Assembly: GCA_027489955.1 (NCBI GenBank)
Contig: JAIXYZ010000013.1
Location: 1-64,000 of the forward strand
Reading direction: 5' to 3'
DNA length: 64,000 nucleotides
Source of the DNA: Hyphomicrobiales bacterium
Lineage (GTDB): Bacteria > Pseudomonadota > Alphaproteobacteria > Rhizobiales > Beijerinckiaceae
The notes under the pieces were generated by a model that was given only the letters and a program-made list of their open reading frames with translations, had not been told where the DNA came from and made no database searches. Positions within the stretch are counted from its first letter, which is position 1, and each line of letters starts with the position of its first letter. Both the position numbers and the translations under genes were made by a program. Positions 56,146 to 64,000 of the stretch are shown in pieces.

Positions 56146-58374
56146 ATGAGCGACGTGACTTCGGACGAGGACGGCTCCGGCGACATCCCGTCGGGTGGGG
56201 GCTCCGGCCGCAACGACCATTACTTCGCGCTGCCGCCCGGCACGCGCCTGATGGAGTACGAGATCGAGTCCGTGCTGGGCCATGGCGGCTTCGGCATCAC
56301 CTATCTCGCCCGCGACACGCTCCTCGAGGAGCAGGTCGCCATCAAGGAATACCTGCCCAACGAGATGGCTATCCGCATCTCGGACGCGACGGTCAGGGCC
56401 AAGTCCGAGGGCGACCGGTCGGATTTCGAGACGGGGCTGAAATCCTTTCTCGAGGAGGCGCGCCTCATGGCGCGGTTCCGCCACGGCAACATCGTGCACG
56501 TTCGCCGCTTCTTCGAGATGCACGGCACGGGCTACATCGTGCTGAACTACGAGCGCGGGGGCACGCTCGCGAGCCGGCTCGATGCCGGCCCCCCGCCTGA
56601 AGCCGACCTGCGCAAATGGATCGACGGGATCCTGGACGGGCTCGACGCGGTCCACCAGCAGGCGGCCCTCCACCGGGACCTCAAGCCCAACAACGTCATC
56701 GTGCGCGAGGACGGATCCCCCGTCCTGATCGATTTCGGCGCGGCCCGCGACTTCAAGGGCCGCCGCAGCCGCTCCATCACGGCCATCGCCACGCCGGGCT
56801 ATTCCCCGCCGGAGCAATACGGCGTCGGCGGCCAGCAGGGCCCGTGGACCGACTTCTACGCCCTCGGCGCCATCCTCTACCGGGCGGTGTCGGGCAATCC
56901 GCCCATCGATTCCCTCCGCCGGCTGCGCAACGATGCGCTCGTTCCCGCCGAGACGGTGGCCAAGGGGCGCTACGACGCCAAGCTCCTGCGCACGATCGAC
57001 TGGATGCTCAAGGTCGACGAGGCGGAGCGCCCGACCTCGGTGGCCGAGGTGCGCGACGCCCTGAAGGGCGCGGCGATCCCCAAGACAGGCGGGCGCGCCG
57101 ATGCGCCGGCTGCCGCCGCCTCGCCTTCGCGGCGCAAGTGGCTCGTGGCGGCGATGCTCCTAGTGTCCGTCGCCGCCGCCGCCGGCGGCTACGGGTTCTA
57201 CGACGCCCGCCAGAAGGAGGTCGCGCGCCTGGAGGCGGAGCGGCAGGTCACGCTGCGGCAGCAGCTTGCAGAAGCGAAGTTCGACAAGGCCGCGCTCGAC
57301 CGCTTCGTGGCTGCCTGCGGCGCGCGCTGCGCGCCCGAGATGGCCGCCGAGGCCAAGACGCGGCTGGACACGATCGCCGCCGAGGAGGCCGCCTATCGCG
57401 AGGCCGCCGGCGACAAGGCGAAGCTGCGGGCCTTCGCGGATGCGTGCAAGGCCTGCGGATTGCAGGCCGATGCCCGCCGCGACGCCGACGAGATCGACCG
57501 CCGCGAGCGCGAGGCGCAGATGGCGCGCCTCACCCGCCGGTTGGAGGAGGTCGCCTACAACCGGGCGGCGCTGGAGCGTTTTCTGAGCGAATGCGGGCCG
57601 ACCTGCCCGGACACGCTGCGCGCCCAGGCACAAGCCAAGCTCGACCTGGAGCGGTCCGAAACGCTTCTCTTCCGCAATGCGTCCGAGGACGCCGAGCGCC
57701 TGCGGGCCTATGTGCGGGACTGCCGCATCTGCGCCTACAAGAGCGACGCCGAAACCCAGCTGGCAAGGCTGGATCGTCTGCGCCGGGAGGCCGAGCGGCG
57801 CGACTACACCAACCGCCTGAGCGCGGCGGGCTACGACCGCAGCGCGCTGAACCGCTTCATCACGGCCTGCATCCAGCCCGCCTGTCCGCTCGACCTGCGC
57901 AACGACGCGCGCGGCACGCTGGAACTGCTGGATAACGAGGAGCGCTCCTACCAGGCGGCGGATGGCGACGTCGATTCGCTGCGCGCGTTCCTGCGCAGCT
58001 GCCGCGCTTGCGTCCAGAAGCTGACCGCCCAGGCGCGGATCGCCACCCTTGAGGAGGAGGAGAAGCGCTCCAAGCGCGGCATCGCCATCGCCATGGGCAA
58101 GAAGGGCAGTGGCCTGCACTGGGAAGCCGCCTGGAACTATCCGGATGTCGACAGCGCCAAGAACCTCGTCATGAGCCGCTGCAAGCGCCAGGTGAAGACC
58201 TGCCAGGTCGCCTGGGGCCAGGGACCGACCTGCATCGCGCTCGCCTATGTCGGAAACGGCTGGGCCACCCGCGGAGGCGACACCAGCGCGGAGGCGCGGG
58301 ACGCGGCCATGGCCGCCTGCCGCAGCGTCAACAAGGAAGCCTGCAAGCTCGCCGGCTCCTGGTGCAACAGCTAG
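56146..58374 (+). CDS. Transmembrane Ser/Thr protein kinase with cysteine-repeat periplasmic region and DUF4189-like end
   Basis: A 742-residue receptor kinase. The kinase domain (residues about 36-310) is complete: glycine loop GHGGFGITY from residue 45, Lys67 in VAIKEYLP, HRDLKPNN with Asp178, DFG at 196-198, and activation segment TPGYSPPEQYG. A helix at about residues 332-354 crosses the membrane. The periplasmic part has six repeats of about 45 residues in alternating types: A with CxxxC or CxxxxC (CGARC, CGPTC, CIQPAC) and B with CxxC (CKAC, CRIC, CRAC). The C-terminal 100 residues resemble DUF4189 (six further Cys). It likely phosphorylates the cluster's FHA partners and is opposed by the PP2C protein. 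The ATG at 56146 is preferred over 56092. Confidence 0.9.
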   Translation: MSDVTSDEDGSGDIPSGGGSGRNDHYFALPPGTRLMEYEIESVLGHGGFGITYLARDTLLEEQVAIKEYLPNEMAIRISDATVRAKSEGDRSDFETGLKSFLEEARLMARFRHGNIVHVRRFFEMHGTGYIVLNYERGGTLASRLDAGPPPEADLRKWIDGILDGLDAVHQQAALHRDLKPNNVIVREDGSPVLIDFGAARDFKGRRSRSITAIATPGYSPPEQYGVGGQQGPWTDFYALGAILYRAVSGNPPIDSLRRLRNDALVPAETVAKGRYDAKLLRTIDWMLKVDEAERPTSVAEVRDALKGAAIPKTGGRADAPAAAASPSRRKWLVAAMLLVSVAAAAGGYGFYDARQKEVARLEAERQVTLRQQLAEAKFDKAALDRFVAACGARCAPEMAAEAKTRLDTIAAEEAAYREAAGDKAKLRAFADACKACGLQADARRDADEIDRREREAQMARLTRRLEEVAYNRAALERFLSECGPTCPDTLRAQAQAKLDLERSETLLFRNASEDAERLRAYVRDCRICAYKSDAETQLARLDRLRREAERRDYTNRLSAAGYDRSALNRFITACIQPACPLDLRNDARGTLELLDNEERSYQAADGDVDSLRAFLRSCRACVQKLTAQARIATLEEEEKRSKRGIAIAMGKKGSGLHWEAAWNYPDVDSAKNLVMSRCKRQVKTCQVAWGQGPTCIALAYVGNGWATRGGDTSAEARDAAMAACRSVNKEACKLAGSWCNS

Positions 58375-58380
58375 CCGCCC

Positions 58381-58400
58381 GGCGGCCCGCTCTGGCCGCC
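58381..58400 (+). terminator. Hairpin at the end of the kinase cluster
   Basis: GGCGGCC-CGCTCT-GGCCGCC, a perfect seven-base stem with a six-base loop, begins seven bases past the kinase stop. There is no U-tract. It suggests that the nine-gene transcript ends here, before the sugar-nucleotide genes. Confidence 0.45.
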
Positions 58401-58560
58401 CTGACAGCCCTGGCGGCAGACTTGGGTGTTGGCGCATGCGGGCGCGGGTGCTAGGACGCTGCCGCCCCGCGTGCGGCACTCTCCGTGCCCTGACGCCTGG
58501 CGAATTGAACGGACAGACCGACCGGTCGCGTGCTCCCGGTCCAACACGAAGCTGGATTTC

Positions 58561-59922
58561 ATGACGTCCCCATCGGATCCCAAGACCCTGCGCGCCGAAG
58601 CCCGGACGATGCTCGAACGCATCGAATCCAAGGATTACCGCATCGGCATCGTCGGGCTCGGCTATGTCGGCATTCCGCTGGCGCTCGCCGCCGTGCGCGC
58701 CGGCTTCCCGGTCCTGGGCTTCGACATCGACGAGGAGCGGGTCGGCCAGCTCGCCCGGGGCGTCAGCTCGATCAAGCATATCCCCAGCGACGACATCGCG
58801 GAGGCGGTCAAGGCCGGGCGCTTCGACGCCACGACCGATTTCGACCGGCTCGGAAGCGTCGATGCCATCATCATCTGCGTGCCGACGCCGCTGACGCGAA
58901 ACCGCGAGCCCGATCTCTCCTTCGTCGAGAACACGGCCCGGACCATCGCGCCGCGCCTGCGCAAGGGCCATCTCGTCGCGCTGGAATCCACGACCTATCC
59001 CGGCACGACCAACGAGGTGCTGAGGCCGATCTTCGAGGCGACCGGGCTGCGCAGCGGCGAGGACTTCTTCCTCGCCTTCTCGCCGGAGCGCGAGGACCCG
59101 GGCAATCCGCATTTCGGCACCTCGACCATCCCCAAGGTCGTGGGCGGCGACGGCGCCGACGCGCTGGCGATCGCGGATGCCCTCTACGGCAAGCTCGTCG
59201 TCAAGACCGTGCCGGTCTCGTCGACGGCCACCGCCGAAGCGGTGAAGCTGACCGAGAACATCTTCCGCTCGGTCAACATCGCCCTCGTGAACGAGCTGAA
59301 GATCATCTACGACGCCATGGGCATCGACGTCTGGGAGGTGATCGACGCCGCCAAGACCAAGCCCTTCGGCTTCATGCCCTTCTATCCGGGCCCCGGCCTG
59401 GGCGGGCACTGCATCCCGATCGATCCGTTCTACCTGTCGTGGAAGGCGCGCGAGTTCGAGATCTCCACGCGCTTCATCGAGCTGGCCGGCGAGATCAACA
59501 CCGCCATGCCCAAGCACGTCGTGGAGCGGCTGGCTCAGGCGCTGGATGCCCGCGCCTCCCGCGGGCTCAACGGCGCCCGCGTGCTGATCATCGGCGCCGC
59601 CTACAAGAAGAACGTCGACGACATGCGCGAAAGCCCCTCGCTGCGCCTGATGGAGCTCATCGAGCATCGCGGCGCCAAGGCCGACTATCACGACCCCCAT
59701 ATCCCCGTCCTGCCGCGCACCCGGGAGCACGCGGCCCTGGCCGGCCGTCGGTCCGTGCCGCTGGATGCGAGCACGATCGGCGGCTATGACGCGATCCTGA
59801 TCGCGACCGACCACGATGCGGTCGATTACAAGGCCCTGGTCGGCGCAGCCCGCCTGGTCGTCGACACGCGCAATGCCTGCGAGCGGGCCGGCGCGATGGC
59901 CGCCAACGTCATCAAGGCCTGA
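58561..59922 (+). CDS. wbpA: UDP-N-acetylglucosamine 6-dehydrogenase (WbpA/TviB-like)
   Basis: A 453-residue nucleotide-sugar dehydrogenase. The NAD-binding motif GIVGLGYVGIPLALA is near residue 28, ESTTYPGTTNEVLRP is conserved, and the catalytic Cys is in GLGGHCIPIDPFYLSW. It oxidises UDP-GlcNAc (or a related sugar) to the uronic acid. The three genes that follow match the WbpB-WbpD-WbpE steps, so the product is probably UDP-2,3-diacetamido-2,3-dideoxyglucuronate. The ATG at 58561 is used; the frame is open further back without family homology. It follows the kinase cluster by 186 bases. Confidence 0.9.
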   Translation: MTSPSDPKTLRAEARTMLERIESKDYRIGIVGLGYVGIPLALAAVRAGFPVLGFDIDEERVGQLARGVSSIKHIPSDDIAEAVKAGRFDATTDFDRLGSVDAIIICVPTPLTRNREPDLSFVENTARTIAPRLRKGHLVALESTTYPGTTNEVLRPIFEATGLRSGEDFFLAFSPEREDPGNPHFGTSTIPKVVGGDGADALAIADALYGKLVVKTVPVSSTATAEAVKLTENIFRSVNIALVNELKIIYDAMGIDVWEVIDAAKTKPFGFMPFYPGPGLGGHCIPIDPFYLSWKAREFEISTRFIELAGEINTAMPKHVVERLAQALDARASRGLNGARVLIIGAAYKKNVDDMRESPSLRLMELIEHRGAKADYHDPHIPVLPRTREHAALAGRRSVPLDASTIGGYDAILIATDHDAVDYKALVGAARLVVDTRNACERAGAMAANVIKA

Positions 59923-59951
59923 GCGGCCCCTGAACGGATAGATCACGCGAC

Positions 59952-60890
59952 ATGACCAATTTCGCTCTCATCGGCGCCGCCGGCTACATCGCTCCCCGCC
60001 ACATGGGCGCCATCAAGGCGGTCGGCGGCGATCTCGTCGTCGCCTTCGATCCCAACGATTCCGTCGGCGTCATCGACAGCCATTTCCCCAACGCGCACTT
60101 CTTCACCGAGTTCGAGCGCTTCGACCGCCACGTGGACAAGCTGCGCCGCCGCGGCGGGCGCATCGACTACATGGCGATCTGCTCGCCGAACTATCTCCAC
60201 GATGCCCATTGCCGCTTCGCCCTGCGGGCCGGGGCGGACGCGATCTGCGAGAAGCCGCTGGTCCTCAACCCGTGGAACATCGACGGGCTGGCGGAGATCG
60301 AGCAGGACACCGGCCGGCGGATCTCCACCATCCTGCAGCTGCGGCTCCATCCCGCCATCAAGGCGATGAAGGAGAAGGTGGACGCATCCAATCGCCGCCA
60401 CACGGTCGACCTGACCTACATCACCTCGCGCGGCCGCTGGTATCACGCGTCCTGGAAGGGCGACGAGCAGAAGTCGGGCGGCGTGGCGACCAATATCGGC
60501 GTCCATTTCTTCGACATGCTCGGCCACATCTTCGGGCCGCTCCAGCAGCAGCAGGCCCACCTGCGCGAGCCCGAGCGGGCCGCCGGCTTCCTGTCCTTCG
60601 AGAAGGCCGACGTGCGCTGGTTCCTCTCCGTGGACCGCGAGGACCTGCCCGAGAGCGTCAAGGGTTCCAAGACGACCTACAGGTCGCTGACGCTCGATGG
60701 CGACGAGGTGGAATTCTCCGAAGGCTTCACCGACCTGCACAAGGACAGCTACCGGGAAATCCTCGACGGTCGCGGCTTCCCGCTGGAGGCGGTCCGGCCC
60801 TGCATCGAGATCGTCTCCGATTTCCGGACCGCGCCCGTGGTCTCGACCGGCGAGCGGCACCCTTACGTCGCCCGCTACGCGAAGGGCTGA
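59952..60890 (+). CDS. wbpB: Gfo/Idh/MocA oxidoreductase (WbpB-like)
   Basis: A 312-residue NAD-dependent sugar oxidoreductase. It opens with a Rossmann motif ([17 protein letters not shown]), has the EKP motif in [11 protein letters not shown], and the catalytic-His region in [16 protein letters not shown]. In the WbpB reaction the 3-hydroxyl of UDP-GlcNAcA is oxidised to the 3-keto sugar for transamination by WbpE. It lies 29 bases after the dehydrogenase gene and five bases before the acetyltransferase. Confidence 0.9.
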   Translation: MTNFALIGAAGYIAPRHMGAIKAVGGDLVVAFDPNDSVGVIDSHFPNAHFFTEFERFDRHVDKLRRRGGRIDYMAICSPNYLHDAHCRFALRAGADAICEKPLVLNPWNIDGLAEIEQDTGRRISTILQLRLHPAIKAMKEKVDASNRRHTVDLTYITSRGRWYHASWKGDEQKSGGVATNIGVHFFDMLGHIFGPLQQQQAHLREPERAAGFLSFEKADVRWFLSVDREDLPESVKGSKTTYRSLTLDGDEVEFSEGFTDLHKDSYREILDGRGFPLEAVRPCIEIVSDFRTAPVVSTGERHPYVARYAKG

Positions 60891-60895
60891 GCGCC

Positions 60896-61498
60896 ATGGC
60901 CGGCGGCCAGATGCGGCAGGACGATCGGTTCCCGGGCGTCGCCATCCATGAATCGGCCTATGTGGACGATCCCGTCTCCATCGGTCCCGGTTCGCGCATC
61001 TGGCACTATGTCCACGTCCTGCCCCGCGTGACCATCGGCGCCGATTGCGTTCTCGGCCAGAACGTCATGATCGGGCCGGACGTCACGGTCGGCTCCGGAT
61101 GCCGCATCCAGAACAACGTCGCGCTCTATGCCGGCGTCGAGCTGGAGGACGACGTGTTCTGCGGGCCGTCCTGCGTCTTCACCAACGTCAATAATCCCCG
61201 CGCGTTCGTCAGCCGCAAGGACGAGTTCCGCCGGACGCTGGTGCGCAAGGGGGCCAGCATCGGCGCCAACGCGACGATCGTGTGCGGCCATACGCTGGGC
61301 GCCTATTGCTTCATCGCGGCGGGCGCGGTCGTCACCGGCGACGTGCCCGATTTCGCCCTCATGGCCGGGGTGCCGGCCCGGCGCATCGGCTGGATGAGCC
61401 GGGAGGGCGAGAAGCTCGGGGCGGACCTCGTCTGCCCGCGCACCGGCGAGACCTATCGCGAAACGGCCGATGGCCGCCTGGAGTTGACGAGCCCATGA
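60896..61498 (+). CDS. wbpD: N-acetyltransferase of the left-handed beta-helix type (WbpD-like)
   Basis: A 200-residue hexapeptide-repeat acyltransferase. Repeating I/V-G-x-x motifs ([50 protein letters not shown]) form the beta helix; [12 protein letters not shown] is the conserved active-site loop of WbpD-like enzymes. It would acetylate the 3-amino group made by WbpE, giving the 2,3-diacetamido sugar. The stop overlaps the aminotransferase start by four bases. Confidence 0.9.
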   Translation: MAGGQMRQDDRFPGVAIHESAYVDDPVSIGPGSRIWHYVHVLPRVTIGADCVLGQNVMIGPDVTVGSGCRIQNNVALYAGVELEDDVFCGPSCVFTNVNNPRAFVSRKDEFRRTLVRKGASIGANATIVCGHTLGAYCFIAAGAVVTGDVPDFALMAGVPARRIGWMSREGEKLGADLVCPRTGETYRETADGRLELTSP

Positions 61499-62676
61499 CC
61501 GCTCCCGTCGCCACCGCTCCCGTCACCCCGCCGCAGATCGAGTTCATCGACCTCAAGGCCCAGCGCCGGCGCCTCGGCGAGAACCTCGACCGCGCGCTGC
61601 TGTCCGCCGTCGACGAGGGGGCGTACATTCTGGGGCCGCAGGTCGGCCGCTTCGAGGCGGCGCTGGCCGCCTTCGCCGGCGCCGGCCATGCCATCGGCAC
61701 GGCCAACGGCACGGACGCGATCGGCATCTGCCTCATGGCCATGGGTCTGCGCCCCGGCGATGCGGTGATCTGCCCCGCCTTCACCTTCGCCGCCACCGCC
61801 GAGGCGGTCGCCTGGCTGGGCGCGACGCCGGTCTTCGTCGATATCGACGAGAAGACCTACAATCTCGACCCGGCCGCTCTGCCTCTCGCGCTGGAGACGG
61901 CAGCCCGCGCCGGCCTGAAGCCCCGTGCCGTCATCGCCGTGGACCTGTTCGGCCAGCCGGCCGACTACGAGCCCATCGAGGCGTTCTGCCGGGATAACGG
62001 CCTGAAGCTGATCTGCGACGCGGCCCAGGGCTTCGGCGCCAGCTATCGCGGCCGGCGCGTCGGCTCCATCGGCGACTTCACGACCGCGAGCTTCTTTCCC
62101 GCCAAGCCGCTGGGCTGCTACGGCGACGGCGGCGCGATCCTGACCAATGACGGTGAAAGCGCGGAGCTCATCCGCTCGCTGCGCTTCCACGGCAAGGGCT
62201 CGGACAAGTACGACAATGTCCGCATCGGCATGAACTCGCGCCTGGACACGATCCAAGCGGCGATCCTCCTGGAGAAACTGTCGATCTTCGAGGACGAGAT
62301 CGCCGCGCGGCAGGTCGTGGCGCGCCGGTACGCGGAGGGCCTGGCCGACGTCGCCGCGGTGCCCTTCGTCATGGACGGATGCGTGTCCGTCTGGGCCCAA
62401 TACACGATCCGCGTTCCCGCCGCGTCCCGCGACGGCTTCATGAAGGCGATGAAGGAGCGGGGCGTGCCGACGAACATCTACTATCCCAGGCCGCTCAACC
62501 GCCAGACCGCCTATGCCCGCTTCCCCGTCGCCGGCAACGGCCTTCCGGTGTCGGAGCGGATCGCCCAGGAGGTCGTCGCCCTGCCGATGCATCCGTACCT
62601 GACCGCCGACGTGCAGGATTACATCGTCGCGGCCGCGCGCGAATGCCTCGCGGCGCTGGGCGAAGGCGCTTCGTGA
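61495..62676 (+). CDS. wbpE: DegT/DnrJ/EryC1/StrS sugar aminotransferase (WbpE-like)
   Basis: A 393-residue PLP-dependent aminotransferase. It starts [18 protein letters not shown], carries TANGTDAI for phosphate binding, the Asp of [11 protein letters not shown], and the PLP Lys in [17 protein letters not shown]. It converts the 3-keto sugar made by the WbpB-like enzyme to the 3-amino sugar. It overlaps both neighbours by four bases, so the pathway genes are translationally coupled. Confidence 0.93.
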   Translation: MTAPVATAPVTPPQIEFIDLKAQRRRLGENLDRALLSAVDEGAYILGPQVGRFEAALAAFAGAGHAIGTANGTDAIGICLMAMGLRPGDAVICPAFTFAATAEAVAWLGATPVFVDIDEKTYNLDPAALPLALETAARAGLKPRAVIAVDLFGQPADYEPIEAFCRDNGLKLICDAAQGFGASYRGRRVGSIGDFTTASFFPAKPLGCYGDGGAILTNDGESAELIRSLRFHGKGSDKYDNVRIGMNSRLDTIQAAILLEKLSIFEDEIAARQVVARRYAEGLADVAAVPFVMDGCVSVWAQYTIRVPAASRDGFMKAMKERGVPTNIYYPRPLNRQTAYARFPVAGNGLPVSERIAQEVVALPMHPYLTADVQDYIVAAARECLAALGEGAS

Positions 62677-63770
62677 CCGCGCCGGGGCGTCGGCTGGCCT
62701 ATCTTTCCCTGGAGACCCCGCGCGCGGGGCAGGCGTCCCATACCCATGTGAATGCGATGATCGCGGCTCTGGAACGGCGCGGCTGGCAGGTGGACCGCTT
62801 CTTCGCCGATCGCAGCGGCGCTTCCGGCGGCGCGTCCTTCGCCGCCCGGCTGCTCTCGCACCTGACGATACAGGCCCGGCTCCTCGCCCGGTGCCGGTCC
62901 TATGACGCCGTCTTCGTGCGCGGGCATTGCATGGCGGCGCCGGTCGCGCTCCTGCTGCGGCTGATGGGCAAGCGCGTGGTGCACGAGATCAACGGCACGA
63001 GCCGCGACATCGCCGTCACCTATCCGCGCCTGAAGCCGCTTCTGCCGGTCTTCGCCTTCCTCGACCGCATCCAGCACCGCACGGCCTCGCATCTTCTGGC
63101 CGTCACCGATGCCCTTGCCGACTGGGCGCGGGCCGAGGCCGGGCACGGGCGCGTCACCACCGTGACGAACGCCGCCGACACGGGCCTCTTCGCGCCGGAC
63201 GGGCCGAGGGCGGACCTCGGCGGGCCCTATGCCGTCTTCGTCGGCGGGCTGGTGAAATGGCATGGGCTTGCCACGATGCTGGCGGCGGTGAACCACCCCG
63301 TTTGGCCCGAGGGCGTCCGCCTCGTCATCGCCGGGGACGGCGTGGAGGCGCCGGCCGTCCGCGCGGCGGCGTCCGCCCGGCTCATCTATCTCGGCCGCCG
63401 CGAGCAGGCGGACCTGCCGGAACTCTATCGCGGCGCGCTGGCGAGCCTGGTTCCCATCGAGAATCCCGGCGGCCGCTCGGACCACGGCGTCATGCCGCTC
63501 AAGCTCTTCGAGAGCATGGCCTGCGGCGTTCCCGTCATCGTCTCCGATCTCAAGGGCCAGGCGGACCTGGTGCGCCAGACCGGCTGCGGCCTCGTGGTCC
63601 CGCCCGGCGATCCGGCCGCGCTGGCGGGGGCGGTGGCGATGCTGGCCACCGTGCCCGACATGGCGCGGCAGATGGGCGCGCGCGGGGCCGCCGATGCTGC
63701 TTCCCGCCATTCCTGGGACGCGCGGGCCGCCGTCGTCGATGCCATCCTGCGCGGGGAGCCGGCCCGGTGA
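62673..63770 (+). CDS. Glycosyltransferase family 4 protein
   Basis: A 365-residue GT-B fold transferase. The N-terminal acceptor domain begins LAYLSLETPRAGQASHTHVNAM; the C-terminal donor domain shows FVGGLVKWHGL, LVIAGDGVEAP and the GT4 signature VMPLKLFESMACGVPVIVSD with its Glu. It probably adds a sugar to a surface polysaccharide that uses the sugar nucleotide made by the four genes upstream. A GTG start overlaps the aminotransferase stop. Confidence 0.88.
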   Translation: MTAPGRRLAYLSLETPRAGQASHTHVNAMIAALERRGWQVDRFFADRSGASGGASFAARLLSHLTIQARLLARCRSYDAVFVRGHCMAAPVALLLRLMGKRVVHEINGTSRDIAVTYPRLKPLLPVFAFLDRIQHRTASHLLAVTDALADWARAEAGHGRVTTVTNAADTGLFAPDGPRADLGGPYAVFVGGLVKWHGLATMLAAVNHPVWPEGVRLVIAGDGVEAPAVRAAASARLIYLGRREQADLPELYRGALASLVPIENPGGRSDHGVMPLKLFESMACGVPVIVSDLKGQADLVRQTGCGLVVPPGDPAALAGAVAMLATVPDMARQMGARGAADAASRHSWDARAAVVDAILRGEPAR

Positions 63771-64000
63771 GCGCCCGCAGGTCCATCGGCATCCTCACCC
63801 ACACGGTGGTCGCGGACGATCCGCGCGTGCGCCGCCAGATCGAGGCGTTTCTCGCAGCCGGCTGGGACGTGGTCGCCATCGGCGCCGATGGCGGCCGCTC
63901 GGCGCCGCCCGCGGGAACGCTCGACCTGGAACCGGCCCGTGCGCCGGACCGCTCCGCCCGCGGCCGCCTCGTCCGGTTGGCGCTCCTGTCCATGGCGAAG
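63767..64000 (+). CDS. Glycosyltransferase N-terminus, partial
   Basis: Seventy-eight codons are visible before the window ends. The start SIGILTHTVVADDPRVRRQI and LAAGWDVVAIGADG is typical of the acceptor domain of GT-B glycosyltransferases (GT4-like). The GTG start overlaps the preceding stop by four bases, so it belongs to the same polysaccharide operon. The donor-binding half is outside the window. Confidence 0.7.
   Translation, partial: MSARRSIGILTHTVVADDPRVRRQIEAFLAAGWDVVAIGADGGRSAPPAGTLDLEPARAPDRSARGRLVRLALLSMAK

Noticed and set aside
44450-58374. Type VI secretion locus
   Set aside because: FHA, PP2C and a PpkA-like kinase are present, but no TssA-M, Hcp, VgrG or ClpV homologue is in the window.

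Overview
The window is GC-rich (roughly two thirds or more G+C by eye) chromosomal DNA of an alphaproteobacterium, most likely of the Rhizobiales/Hyphomicrobiales. The evidence is gene order and content: mutM-enoyl-CoA hydratase-rpsT-dnaA-dnaN-recF...gyrB facing ubiE-ubiB, the pair aroA-cmk beside a TIGR02300 protein, a DUF1194 protein and TPR-bearing class III cyclases. Genes left of about 26.4 kb run almost all on the minus strand and ubiE-ubiB-hrpB on the plus strand, as expected if a replication origin lies in the dnaA/mutM area. No rRNA, IS element, prophage or CRISPR array was seen. One tRNA (Ala, anticodon GGC) is present.

Layout. 1-1.7 kb: divergent aldehyde dehydrogenase and FAD amine oxidoreductase, fitting lysine/pipecolate catabolism. 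1.7-6.8 kb: a secreted alpha/beta hydrolase, two envelope proteins of unknown function and a membrane-bound adenylate cyclase. 6.9-11.8 kb: an RND efflux operon (adaptor, pump, TetR regulator) with a perfect inverted repeat over its likely promoter. 12.0-12.4 kb: two tandem copies of a 195-bp palindromic element. 12.6-26.4 kb: the replication block gyrB, recQ, DUF817, LysE exporter, recF, dnaN, dnaA, putative origin region, rpsT, TSUP permease, enoyl-CoA hydratase, mutM. 26.4-31.3 kb: ubiE, ubiB, hrpB. 31.3-38.1 kb: an unusual soluble MCP-Cache protein, DUF1194 protein, cmk, aroA, TIGR02300 protein, tRNA-Ala, a small secreted protein, a degenerate SDR and a lysine-free lipoyl-like protein. 38.1-43.7 kb: an organosulfur operon (FMN reductase, binding protein, FMNH2 monooxygenase, sulfurtransferase, ABC permease and ATPase).

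44.4-58.4 kb holds the most interesting locus. Nine tightly packed plus-strand genes encode a small FHA protein, a MotA/ExbB-like channel protein, a second FHA protein, a PP2C phosphatase, a MotB/ExbD-like protein with a coiled coil and a beta domain instead of OmpA, a small secreted protein, a 2068-residue glycine-rich repetitive secreted protein, a periplasmic vWA-TM-cytoplasmic FHA receptor, and a transmembrane Ser/Thr kinase whose periplasmic part has six cysteine-pair repeats and a DUF4189-like end. I infer a phospho-regulated, proton-motive-force-linked envelope system built around the giant protein. It does not match type VI secretion, Zorya or TerY-P loci that I know.

58.5-64 kb: the start of a polysaccharide cluster, with WbpA/B/D/E-like enzymes for UDP-2,3-diacetamido-2,3-dideoxyglucuronate and two glycosyltransferases, the last cut by the window edge.
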